Source of the DNA: Stephanodiscus triporus
Lineage: Eukaryota > Bacillariophyta > Thalassiosirophyceae > Thalassiosirales > Thalassiosiraceae
Length of the DNA stretch: 30,497 bases
Assembly: GCA_036939755.1 (NCBI GenBank)
Contig: JALLAZ010000105.1
Location: 1 to 30,497 of the forward strand
Direction of reading: 5' to 3'
Part shown: one piece after another, positions 18,177 to 28,040 of the stretch
Numbering within the stretch: position 1 is the stretch's first letter
Layout of the letters: the number at the start of each line of letters is the position of its first letter
Translations under genes and position numbers: made by a program
Notes under the pieces: model-generated
Told to the model about the DNA's origin: nothing
Databases searched by the model: none
Seen by the model: only the letters and a program-made list of their open reading frames with translations

Positions 18177-20787
18177 TTAGGCACATGCTGCTGCATAGGT
18201 TGCGGGGTTGCTTGCCACCTTGAAACGGGGGGTGGCGAGTAGTTTGGCAACGAAAAATTTGGTGCTCGTTGTTTTGGGGGTGAGTAATTTTGTAAAACTG
18301 GGGTCAGAAGGCGAAGTTAGGATCTGGCTGCGGAAAGATTTGTGATGGCTGGCCGGATGGTGTTTTGTAAAATAATCGGCCAAATTTTGTGTCCCCGGGC
18401 GCCAATAAAAACGATATTGTCCTTGGGCGTTGCGGTCTCTTAGCCAATGGAATCTCATGTCCATGGCTTTGAGTGCCTTTGGGAGAATTTTGTTGGTGAG
18501 TAGGGCGTGCGCGGTGGAGTTGTCGGTCTGCATCGGTGTTCGGGGCTGGGGGTGGCCGAGCTCTTCGAGTGTTTGTCGCATGGATACTGCTGTTTTCGCG
18601 TTGATGAAGAGGGCTCCCAATTCGGCTTCTGCGGCGGAAGACATTACTGCGCGTATTATTTGTGAAATATTGAGGACGGCGCCATTATTCTTGGGGATAT
18701 CCTCGTCGGTTGCCATGAACATGTGGCCGCCGGCGCGACTTCATGCGTTCGGTTCCGATAGGTAGGAGGCGTCGCTGTGAATTGCGAGCACCATGTTGCT
18801 TGCGCTGTAGGTGAGTATTGCGTCGTCCTGGGTGGCCATGTAGTCGAGGAATTGTTTGCATAGTTCCATTGTTCGTTCCGTTGGATTGGCCTGTTGGGAT
18901 GCGAGTGCGCTGAGTGCGGGAAGAAGGCCGCCGTCGACGCCGCGTGCCAGAAAAAGGAACACTCCACAGACTTCCTGTATAAATTTCTTGCCGGCCTTGT
19001 CAAGGGGGGGGGAATCGTCTTCAGGTTTCGCATATTGTTCCTTCGCGCCGTAGTTTGGCTTGACGTGGGGGTATGGTTGGTCCTGTGGTTTGGCGGGGGG
19101 GGGGTGCTGGAAACGTGTGAGTGCCTTGGTTACGTAGTTGGGCATGGTTAGGTGCACCTTCCGGCCCGTATAGTCCCACTTTAAGGTGAGACCGCAGTAT
19201 CGTTCTCCGTCCCAATCGCACGAGCATTTGTAATATTGCCTCACGACGCTCAACAAGTGCTGGGCATGCTCTTCGCCGACGTATTTTACTCCGAAGTCGT
19301 CGACAACTAAACTGAAGCTGATGGGGCGGGTGTCGTGGGTCCAAAGTCCGGGCGTTATCTTGCTCTGTCGGTAACCGTGTTTCGCCAGGCGTTCTTCGAG
19401 TAATTCCTGGGCAATGATTCCGGCCTGCGGCAGGCCGTACATTCCCTTTTGAATCTCACAATATACAAAACCGTCGGGGGTGGCAATCGCACGGAGCTTA
19501 TAGTGCTCAATGACATCATCGGGCATGTCCGACAGCTTTAGGCGCATGTATTCGAAGCGTTTCATTGGCGTGTTGAGGTAAAAATCTTTTATGTCCATCG
19601 TGAAGAACTTTGCGCCGGGCGTGGATATAATACTGTTTAACAACAGTTTTACGGTAAGTAGGTCGGCGGTGGGAGTGCCGGCGTCGCCTGGGTAGTGCAC
19701 TCTGTCGCCGCCTGCCACTAATCTTGTCCTGTTCGGTTCGTCCACCTTTTCAGGGCGGATTAGCACTGTGATGAGGCCGTAGGTGACGTCTTTTGCTCTC
19801 TCTCTCGGCACTGAGTCTCGGGGGATAAATTTGATTGTGTTCGTTCCGGTGTTGCGACCTGGCATGCCTTGCGCCAGTCGGCCGAGTTCATTTCCATATG
19901 AGTGGGACCAAATTTTTCTGGTGGCTGGGTTGGCTATTAGGTGGCGGTATTCGAGGAGTTCGCCGTTGGTGCCGATGACGGAGTGTGCCATTTCGCAGAA
20001 CCACGCCATGGGTAGCTTTCGGCGTGACATTTGCTCCGGGGTGACTGTGAATTTTGGGTTGGCGAAGTCTATACACGATAACATTGCCTCCTGCATGATG
20101 CTCCTGGTGGTGGACCGGGTGGAGTATCTTGGTGGTGGTGGGTGGTCGTCGTCGTCCTGCGAGATGTAATTAGGCGGTGGTGGTCGGCGTGATGCGACAA
20201 TGTCCCTACCTACGCGACAATCATCCGGGGACGTGGTCACACGACAATCAGCCTGGGGGGTTATTACCACCCTTGGATCTGGCTAGGCCACCCTTGGAAG
20301 TGGTGTTGCCACCCTTGGAACTTGTGTGGGGTTGCGGGCTGCGGGGTGGGTCCTCAGTGTGTTGCGTTGTTCACGTGCTGCTGCTGCCTGCTTTTTTGCC
20401 GCCGCGATTTTTCCGAACAGTTCGCTGACCCTTGTCAGCGCCTCCGCTGTGTCGTTGCCTGTTGGAATGCTCCCTTTGAGTGCTGCAGTGAGCTGTTGCG
20501 CTGCTGCTATGACCCTTGACTCAGGTGAGATGGTTGGGTTTGTGATATATTGATGTTGATATGCCACCGTGTCGCTGATGCGCGTTGCTCGCGTTTTTGT
20601 TATGTATACGCGGTAGCATCGGTGGTGTTCCATCGATGTGCCCAGGTTGAAGCCTGAGTCGGTTCGTGCGTCCCATGTCCGTCTGTCGTCTGGTTTGACG
20701 TGGACCTGGACTGCACATCCTAGTGGTGCGAACGGCTTTTTCATGTAGTCGTGATGGCCGTGGACATGTGCGAAAGCAGAGATTTTT
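18177..20787 (-). pseudogene. Copia (CoDi-type) retrotransposon pol, 5'-truncated, with two in-frame stops
   Basis: One continuous minus-strand frame covers the end of integrase, reverse transcriptase and RNase H. It is interrupted by TAG at 20285-20283 and TGA at 18743-18741, and ends with TAA at 18179-18177. The integrase tail includes PFAPLGCAV and HYRCYR-like RCYRVYITKTRATRISDT. A Pro/Arg/Val linker is typical of diatom Copia. RT motifs are KFFTMDIKDFYLNTPM and FSLVVDDFGVKYVG (VVDD in place of YVDD). RNase H residues appear in AIHSDASYLSEPNA, SSAAEAELGALF and MQTDNSTAHAL. The second stop lies inside the conserved SEPNA-SRAGGH block, where an Arg codon would be expected. Gag, protease and the integrase core are absent because the sequence stops at the N/poly-C tract at 20788. 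A recently inactivated copy is the simplest reading. Confidence 0.88.
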
Positions 20788-20809
20788 NCCCCCCCCCCCC
20801 CCCCCCCCC
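20788..20809. other. Ambiguous base plus run of 21 C: likely assembly weak point
   Basis: An N at 20788 is followed by C from 20789 to 20809. The Copia frame runs into it from one side. The stop codon of the DFRP1-like gene lies one base beyond it on the other side. This is either a true insertion breakpoint or a mis-join. Confidence 0.75.
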
Positions 20810-20810
20810 T

Positions 20811-21737
20811 TCAATCGTCATCGAGATCGTCCAAATCGACATCGTCCCCGTCCAAGAACAAATCCTTCTCCACCCTCTCGGCCACGGCGTCCACTCCCAC
20901 CGAGGCGGGGGCGCCGTCGATCCCGTCCATGGACGATTTTTCCTCCCCCCCCTCCTCCTCCTCCCCCCCCCGGACCGCGTCGTTCGTGACGAGATCGGCG
21001 GCATCCCCCTCCTGATCCCTGAACAGTTCCCTCTTGTAGTTGTACAGCTCCCTCCCGCTCAATACGCTCAGGCCCTTCCCCCCCTTCTTCTTCTTCATTT
21101 CGGCCTCGACCATCTTCCTCATCTCTGCCTCCTTGCGTTTTCTCTTGCGTTCCTGCCACGCCCTGAACGTCGATTCCGTGACCGGCGTGCCCGTCATCCC
21201 CGACGCCCGGAGGTCCCTCAGCTTCTCCTGCCGCTGCGCCTCGACCGCGTCCTCGAGTGTCGGGACGTAATTCGGATCCTCCCTCAGCCTGTCCTCCATC
21301 TCCCGCGCGTCCATCTGGTACATGAGCTTCATGGCGTGGCTCGTGCCGCCGCCCCCCCTCTTCTTCTCTATCCCGTCGTCGTGATCGCGTCCCTTCGCCA
21401 CGACCCTGCCCTCGTCCTTCGCGAACTTCTGGCCGGAGCCCTTCCTGTTCACCGCGAGTAGGGCCTCCCCGAACAGTGCCGCCTCCTCGGCGGCCTTCGC
21501 CTTCTTCAGGGCCTTGTGCGCCATCTTCTCCTCCTTCAACTTGTGCTCCCTCGCGCGGGATTGGGCGTCGGTGCCCATGTTCATTATCGACTTTTCGGTA
21601 CTCTTGACATACTGCTGAACCTTCGCCGACTTGTTCTTATTCTTGAGCCCGAACGTCTTGTCCTCGAGGAGCTTTTCCTTCTTCTTCTGCGCCGCCTTCT
21701 TCGACTGTTGCTCTTGGGTACTTTTCTTCGCCGGCAT
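20811..21737 (-). CDS. DFRP1 / ZC3H15 / Tma46-like protein without zinc fingers
   Basis: A single exon of 308 residues, ATG at 21737. The N terminus KKAAQKKKEKLLEDKTFGLK (about 13-32) is the family signature. The C-terminal DFRP region is also clear: TPVTESTFRAWQERKRKRKE (about 184-203) and SGRELYNYKRELF (about 227-239), followed by an acidic tail ending DLDDLDDD like the LDLEE end of animal homologues. In yeast and animals these proteins bind and stabilise the DRG1/Rbg1 GTPase on translating ribosomes. Family members normally carry two CCCH zinc fingers between these blocks. This protein contains no cysteine at all, and a Lys/Glu-rich helix of about 100 residues occupies that place. It is divergently arranged with the RBM25-like gene. 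The stop codon lies one base from the poly-C tract, so the 3' UTR is uncertain. Confidence 0.8.
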   Translation of the reverse strand: MPAKKSTQEQQSKKAAQKKKEKLLEDKTFGLKNKNKSAKVQQYVKSTEKSIMNMGTDAQSRAREHKLKEEKMAHKALKKAKAAEEAALFGEALLAVNRKGSGQKFAKDEGRVVAKGRDHDDGIEKKRGGGGTSHAMKLMYQMDAREMEDRLREDPNYVPTLEDAVEAQRQEKLRDLRASGMTGTPVTESTFRAWQERKRKRKEAEMRKMVEAEMKKKKGGKGLSVLSGRELYNYKRELFRDQEGDAADLVTNDAVRGGEEEEGGEEKSSMDGIDGAPASVGVDAVAERVEKDLFLDGDDVDLDDLDDD

Positions 21738-22119
21738 GGTGTATGTTTTTTTTGGGGGGGGGGGGCGATGGCGGGGGTGGGTCCCGACCTGTTCTCCCCC
21801 TTCGGAATATTATATTGGTGTTTATAAATGTGGTGAATGTCGGCTTACCCCAAAGGGCGGGTGCTTGCGTTCAAACTCGACGGATATGCCCACGATGCGG
21901 TTATGTTGCATGACTCCGCGTTTGCCCAGTTTGGCCTGTGGGTCCGTCGATCGTCGAGGCGGACGACAGTAGTGTTGGTGAAGAAGTGATTTTTGTGGGG
22001 AGCAAATGAAAAAAAAGAGAGAGAGAGAGAGAGAGAGATCGGTGTCTGACCATGGACAGACCACATCTAAACTCGGCCACGAGGCGCGCTGGCAGCCTAA
22101 GTTTCCAACACAACAAGCC
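21738..22119. promoter_or_regulatory. Divergent promoter region (DFRP1-like / RBM25-like)
   Basis: 382 bp separate the two divergent start codons. It holds a T/G homopolymer pair (21748-21767) near the DFRP1-like start and a (GA)n run (22016-22038) near the RBM25-like start. A shared bidirectional promoter is likely. An upstream ATG at 22006 is in frame with the RBM25-like gene. Confidence 0.45.
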
Positions 22120-22128
22120 ATGATGAAT

Positions 22129-22159
<31 letters not shown>

Positions 22160-23815
22160 TGCCGTCCTTCCCCCCTCCACCCCCGACCCCCAGCACGATG
22201 ATGCCGCCGCATCATCCGGGAGGCGTGGTGACGACGACGACGACGAATATGATGATGATGATGCCGCCCCATCATCATCCTCATCATCCGCCGCCGCCGC
22301 CGCACCACCACCACCACCACCATCCCCTCCCCCCCGGCGTCCCTCCCCCCGGCGCGGTCCCCGTGCCGATCCTCCTCCATCCTCATCCTCCTCCTCCTCC
22401 GCCCCCTCCTCATCCGTCGTCTTCGACGCCGTCGTCGTCGTCCTTCGTCGCGACGGGGGGGGGGGGCGGGGTCGAAGCCGCCGGCGCGACGTCGACCGCG
22501 GCGATCGACGGCGACTACTCCTACCACCACCACGACATCCACGACGACGACGACGACCCTCGACGACATACTAATCTGAACCTCCATCCCCAGAACTTCG
22601 CCCAGACCGTCGTCCTGTGCCGCCTCCCGCCCTTCCTGCGCTCCGTGCGCTCCCTCCGGGACGTCGCGTACGTCACAGGATCCGCGCGGACCGTGCACGT
22701 CGGGTGCTGTCCGCCGTCGAACGACGTCGACGCGCGAAGGTACACCGAGCGGGGATTGCCCCCGTCGACGTTGGCGGGGTTGAGGTGGGGGGGGAAAGGA
22801 GGAGGAGGGGGGGGAGGGGACGACGACGATGACGACGAGGACGGAGGCGGCGGCGGCGGCGCGGGCGGGATCGCGGTCGTCAAGCTCGGGCATTACGGCG
22901 GTGCCAGGGACTTCGCGGGCGGCATCATCGCCCTCTCGAGGTGCGGGAGGGAGGGGAGGTTGCCGGACGACAACGACGACGACAACGACGTCGGGAACGA
23001 CGCGACGACGATCAAGACCACGACGACGACCACGACCAACGGGGATGCCCCCGTCGAGGCCGACGACGCCGATGCCGCCCCCGTCGACGACGATGAGGAG
23101 GAGGAGGAGGAGAAGACGAAGGCCGACCGCGAGGCGGCGCGCGCGGCCGGGCCGAGATCGTCCAAGTACGACTCGAAGGAGGAGGCCATGCACCTCGAGA
23201 CGCTACGGCAGATGAGGGGGATGCGGGCGCACCACCTCTTCAGCCACCACGTGCCCGATCCCGTCCCGCCGGACATGGACGTGCCCCAGCCGCCTCCCGT
23301 GCCGGCGGATCCGTCCGTTCCCCTGCGCCTGCTCGAGGCCCTGACGACTCTGCGACTGCGACACGAGGCGTCCGTCAAGGAGGCGTCGGACCTCGTCGGG
23401 GGGGGGTCCGGCGTGCCGTCCGCGTCGTCGTACGCGTCGTACGCCAACGACGACCAGTGGGGCGGTCACGCCGAGGCCGCCGGCACCGACGATGGCGGCG
23501 GCATCGTCGTCGTCGGCGGCGGCGGTGCCGGCGGCGGCGGCGACCACGGCGTCGACGTCGGGATGATGAAGATGGACACGGCGAAGCTCGCGGCGGCCGC
23601 GGGGGGGGTGTCGGGATACGACGAGGAGGCCGATCCCCTCAACGCGCCGGACGTGATCAAGGCCGTGCTCGCGTTCAAACGACGGCTCGAGGACCAGAAC
23701 GCGAAGGGGAAGAGGAGGAGGGTCGAGATAATCAACGATCGCATGGCGAGGAAGGTCGCGGAGCTGCTGGAGCGGGGCAGGCGGGAACGGGAGGAGCGAC
23801 GGTCGCGACAGCTGC

Positions 23816-23851
<36 letters not shown>

Positions 23852-24507
23852 TGGAGGGGCAAGCACGGGAGCATCATCGAGCCGTCGAGGACGAGGAGAC
23901 GAAGGATACGGGACGCAGGGGCGTGTCGAACCTTCCGGCCTGGATGACCAAGGGCCAAGCGGGCGGAGGCGCCGACGCCGGCAACGGGGCCGCCGTCCCT
24001 CGAGCCGAGGAGGAGGAGGAGAAGGAGGAAGAGGAGGCGGGCGGCGACGACGACCACGACGGCGGGAGGAAGCGCAAGTTCGTGCCGTCCGAGGCCAATC
24101 GCGACATAAACGCTCGCAGGCAGAAGCTCGACGTCTCGGGGGGTGGAACGAGCCTTAGCGAGATCCGCGCCGCCAACGAGGCGGCCGACGAACTGCGACG
24201 GGCCGAGATGGCGGCGGCGGAGGCGACGCCCTTCGCGGTCGAAACCACCAAGGAGGGAATCCTCTCGGCGGGGTGCAGATTCCCCCCCCTTTCTCCCTCG
24301 GCCGCGGACCCGTTGAAACGGTACGTCACGTCGCAGATTGTCGACTACCTCGGCGAGGAAGAATCGACCCTGATAGAATTCATCATGAAGGAATTGAGCA
24401 AAGAGGGCGGGTGTACGACGTTATCACTATTGGAAGAGATGAAGATGGTGCTAGACGAGGAATCTGAAGACTTCGTGTTGGGATTGTATCGTAAAATGTT
24501 GGAGTAA
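22120..24507 (+). CDS. RBM25-like splicing factor with C-terminal PWI domain
   Basis: I start at the tandem ATGATG at 22120 (795 residues). The frame extends to an ATG at 22006, but those 38 codons are a (GA)n run and unremarkable sequence. After Pro/His/Met-rich repeats comes an RRM-like segment: QTVVLCRLPPFLRSVRSLRD, then a Gly/Asp tract, then AVVKLGHYGGARDFAGG. The middle is Glu/Arg-rich with a charged helix (RMARKVAELLERGRREREER) and 11 Gln from CAG repeats (about 23818-23849). The end is a clear PWI domain (from about 24319): RYVTSQIVDYLGEEESTLIE and MVLDEESEDFVLGLYRKML, matching the IGEEE and VLDEEAE.F motifs of RBM25 PWI domains. RBM25/Snu71 proteins bind RNA and act with U1 snRNP in splice-site choice. 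No intron is needed. The RRM is weak and split by low complexity, so the PWI domain carries the call. Confidence 0.82.
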
Positions 24508-25205
24508 CACAAAATGTCCCCGTCGACCGTATTCACGTGAGCCTCTGTCAATTGCAACATTATGCCAACTTTGTTTAGCCATCCTGTCATCTTTTTCCAC
24601 GAGAGAGATTTCTTCGATGTTCTCGGATGGAAATAATGTTCAGCATCGCTTTGGTAGTGAGGGGAAAAGGGGGGGAGGGGGGGGGGGGCGGGGGGGAGTG
24701 AGAAAGAGGATCAGGAAGAGCATTCAGGTTAGTTTTTGACATATATATAAAAAGTCACATCATAACTTACTATCTTTCAGGGGGAAATGGACATTTCCAA
24801 GGACTTTATTAGCTCGCTTCGAATACGGGCAATATTGTCAATAATCTAGTTGAACTGTGTCCTGGTTTGATAGCCACGACGTATCAGTGAGTATTCTATG
24901 ATAACGTCAGGGTGTGGCCATCCAAGGGCAAAAACTCCACCAACCGTGTAGCTGTTTGTGGCGTCGCCTTCACAAGGGGCCTCATCTGAGGACTATTTTT
25001 CCTCAACGTTTTTGCGATGTACTAACACTAAAAAGTGCAGTTCCTGTTTTCTCAACGGGGTCCATAAAAAGATCAGGAGAGTATCTAAGTCACCGCATTT
25101 CTAATTCGTGCTTGGTAGCTCTATTAAGAAAGAGAAGTTGTTGAAAAATCGTTAGCTATTTGATCTAGTGTCATCGATTATTTGTTATAGACACCTCTTA
25201 GATCC
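24508..25205. other. Convergent intergenic region
   Basis: 3' flanks of the RBM25-like and aspartic protease genes. A G-rich run occupies about 24660-24705. The frame at 24914-25144 has no recognisable content. No RNA gene is seen. Confidence 0.55.
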
Positions 25206-26985
25206 TTATGCAATAGATGGAGGCCTTGAAATTTCATCATCATCGTAATCATCGCTATTGCGACGACTGCCGTCCAAGTGAAAATTATCGCCCAAATAAC
25301 GAAGGCGATCGTCGTATTCAGCCCGCTCGACGCCGCCGCTCGTCTTACGACTCCCACTCGTCCTACGACTCCCGCTCGACGAGTGACTCTGCCGTCTTTT
25401 CGAACTCCTGACGGATTCAACATTCGACCTGTGGCTTTGATTGCTGCGATGGCTCGTCGAGGAGCGACGGCTCGATAACGAGGTTTCTGATACCCCAAGA
25501 TCGCGGCCGCTTCGACGAGCATCGCGATTTCCGGTGGAATCCCCGCCACTACGGGTGCTGATGGATCGGCTGCTGTAATCGTTCCCATCGGCCGATCCGC
25601 GGCCGCCGCCACCACGACCGCTCCGACGATCGCCGGCGTGGCCATCGCGATGATCAGGGTCGTCCGAGTACGACAAAATCGTCCTGGAGGACTTCAACTC
25701 AAACTCCGACGCGCCACCGCCGACGTCGTCGATCCCCGGGCCGACGTCGCGCTTGCCCACGTATTGCCTCGCGAATTGGAAGAACACGACGAAGAGCGCG
25801 GCGACCGTGAGCCCGAAGAAAACGCGACACCTGTTGCTCGCGCAGATGCGGTGATCGTCCTCGTTCACGGGTGCGCCCCCGAGCGCCGTCGACGAGGCCA
25901 CGGCCGACGACGACGCGGCCCCGCCGCCGCCCCCCCCGTGCCCGTTCGCGAGGCGGGCGTAGACGCAGTCGCTCTCCGAGATGCCGACGCGTGCCTCCTC
26001 CATGTCGAACATGACGTCGTGACCCATCATCGCGTTCGCGCCGAGGACGATGCCGTCCCCGTCCAACAATATCCGAGGGACGTACGTCCCGTCCCCGACG
26101 TCGGAGCGGCGCATGTAGTGCCTCGGGGGCACGGCGAGGACTACGTCGTTCGGGGTGCCGACGTCGACCTTCCCGGCCAGGCCCGGTACCTCGCGCGGGT
26201 CCGTCGTGCGCACCTCGTCCCCGACCCCCCCAGGGTGCGGCACCAGCTGGAAAATGACCGTGGGCAGCCTCGGCAGGTCGGACTCGCGCATCGCGATCGG
26301 ATCGTGAGAGTACTCCGCGCCCGTGATCTCCGTCCAGAGCCTGCGGAATTCGTCCGACACGTGCCCGACGACTAGGATCGTGTCCGACGACGACGAGTCG
26401 ATAATCGCGCCGACGCCGACGTCGATGGCGTGATACCTCGACTCGACGTCGAACATTACGCTCGCCTCGGCGTCTCCCCCGTCCCTGAGGTACATCTTTC
26501 GAATCGTGACAACGAAGGCGGACGACGTGCCCTCCCCCACGCTCTGGGCGAAGACCATCGGCGTCTTGTGAAGCCTGACGTCGACCCCGCCGAATACGAT
26601 CGTTCCCCCCGCCGCCGTCGCGTCGTCCTCGGACGACGGGGGAGGGACGGTCGTGACGGTCCCGGCGAGGCAAAGGCTGAAGATCGCCCTCCGTATCGTC
26701 GACGTGGCCCTCATCTGCCCCCAGAAGCTCCCCGCCATCCTGTCCAGCCCGACCACGCCGCTCGTTATGCGGCCGTCCTCGGGTTGGTATCCAGTCGCGC
26801 TCGTCTGACATCCGAAGGTTAGGGGGAACGAGTATTTGCGGGATGAGTCGTCGCCCGCGTACGCCAGGTCCGTCGCCTCGTACGCGACCCACCCGTCCAT
26901 CGTCCCGCCGTCCGCGACGGCTACTACCGCATTCGGATCGACGTCGCGTCGTCGTCCGCCCTCGACGATGCACAGACCCCCCCCG

Positions 26986-27018
<33 letters not shown>

Positions 27019-27527
27019 GTCCCGACAGAGCACGACCCGAACAGGCACTTCCCGTCGTCGTTCATCTCGCACCTAGTCGTATGGAAGCTCGACGACAATT
27101 TCGGCTCGAGGAACGTCGAGACGTCGGGATCGTTCCGACAGCCGTCGCAATCGGAGCAGGGGAAGGCGGTCACGTACGATCCGGTGTCGACGATCGCGGT
27201 CTGTCGTTGGGGGGGCAGGCCCACGTACACGTCGAGGTAGTACCGTATCGCCCCCCCCCTCTCGTCCCCGCGATGGAGGGGAACGAGATGCGCCCGACCG
27301 TCGCCATCATCATCCCCATATCCCCCCCCCCCCGCCCCCTCCCCCTCCCCCTCCTGCCTTCTTGTTGTCGGCGGCAATAATTCGCGCCGTCGTCTCTCGA
27401 CCACCTGTCGTCGCGTGAGTAGCGGAAGCGCGACGATAGTCGTTCTCCCGTCGTCGTTCCCGCCGACGACGCAGGCGGCCATCAGGGCGGCTCCGGCCGC
27501 CGCGACAAACGACGAGCGATGGTTCAT
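25206..27527 (-). CDS. Membrane-anchored A1 aspartic protease, plasmepsin-V-like
   Basis: A single exon of 773 residues, ATG at 27527. The hydrophobic N terminus (FVAAAGAALMAACVV) is a signal peptide. The A1 fold starts with RYYLDVYVGLPPQRQTAIVD and the first active site DTGS (Asp114), followed by FPCSDCDGC, the Cys-rich insert found in plasmepsin V, ASP5 and nepenthesin-type enzymes. SGVVGLDR (about 256-263) is the usual flap-side block. The second catalytic loop reads AIIDSSSSDT (Asp377): Asp is kept, but the Gly of the D-S/T-G triad is Ser. VLGANAMMGHDVMFDMEEARVG (split: VLGANAMMGH, then DVMFDMEEARVG) is the standard C-lobe end. A transmembrane segment (about 568-586, VFFGLTVAALFVVFFQF) precedes an Arg/Ser-rich tail of about 185 residues. 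Related enzymes act in the ER or Golgi; the substrate here is unknown. Asp/Gly/Glu inserts are low-complexity. Confidence 0.83.
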
Positions 27528-28040
27528 GGATGCGATTCCTTATTTTCCTTCTACCTAGGTAGGACGATACTGTCTTCTTCTCTGTCCGTTGATTTTGTGG
27601 ATCTATTTTTGGCGAACTTTCGCTAAATAACGCCGATACTCCTTCCCCCAGCGCGCGGGCGCCCCCCCCCGACGCCCCCGCTTCCCCTGCCCTACCTGTC
27701 TCCACTCAAAATTGAAAATTGAATCTTGACCTGCACCCGCCCTACGTAACTTACAGGTACGTAGGGCAGTGTCCTGCCTCGACGTACCTGTAAGTTACGT
27801 AGATAGGGCGGGTACAGGTCAAGAAGATTCAATTGGAGTTGAGGGAAAAAAGTATGATTTAGTAGTTTCACCCCATATGATAAAAGTGCGAAATCATAGT
27901 TTTCTCTGTTAGTGATTTTTACTAGAAAAAGATACTCGACCATGATCTCCGCCGCCGCCTCTCCCCTCCTCTAGTCTTATTGAGTAGATTGTAATGACTA
28001 TGCAATTGAGTATGAAAAAATAGGCTTTATTTTATGAAAA
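27528..28040. other. Intergenic region with a palindromic element
   Basis: Upstream flank of the protease gene and 3' flank of the transposase relic. Apart from the 118-bp palindrome at 27717-27834 I see no gene. I found no convincing terminal inverted repeat for the Harbinger unit here. Confidence 0.5.
27717..27834. repeat. 118-bp fold-back element (MITE-like)
   Basis: Arms 27717-27762 and 27782-27834 are complementary except for two small indels and one mismatch. They share AATTGAATCTT at the outside, CCCGCCCT in the middle and ACGTAACTTACAGGTACGT at the inside, around a 19-nt loop. Flanking AT-rich bases do not show a clear target duplication. Confidence 0.85.

Noticed and set aside
22006..22119. 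Upstream in-frame ATG extending the RBM25-like protein by 38 residues
   Set aside because: The extension is mostly a (GA)n microsatellite; the tandem ATGATG at 22120 is a more natural start.
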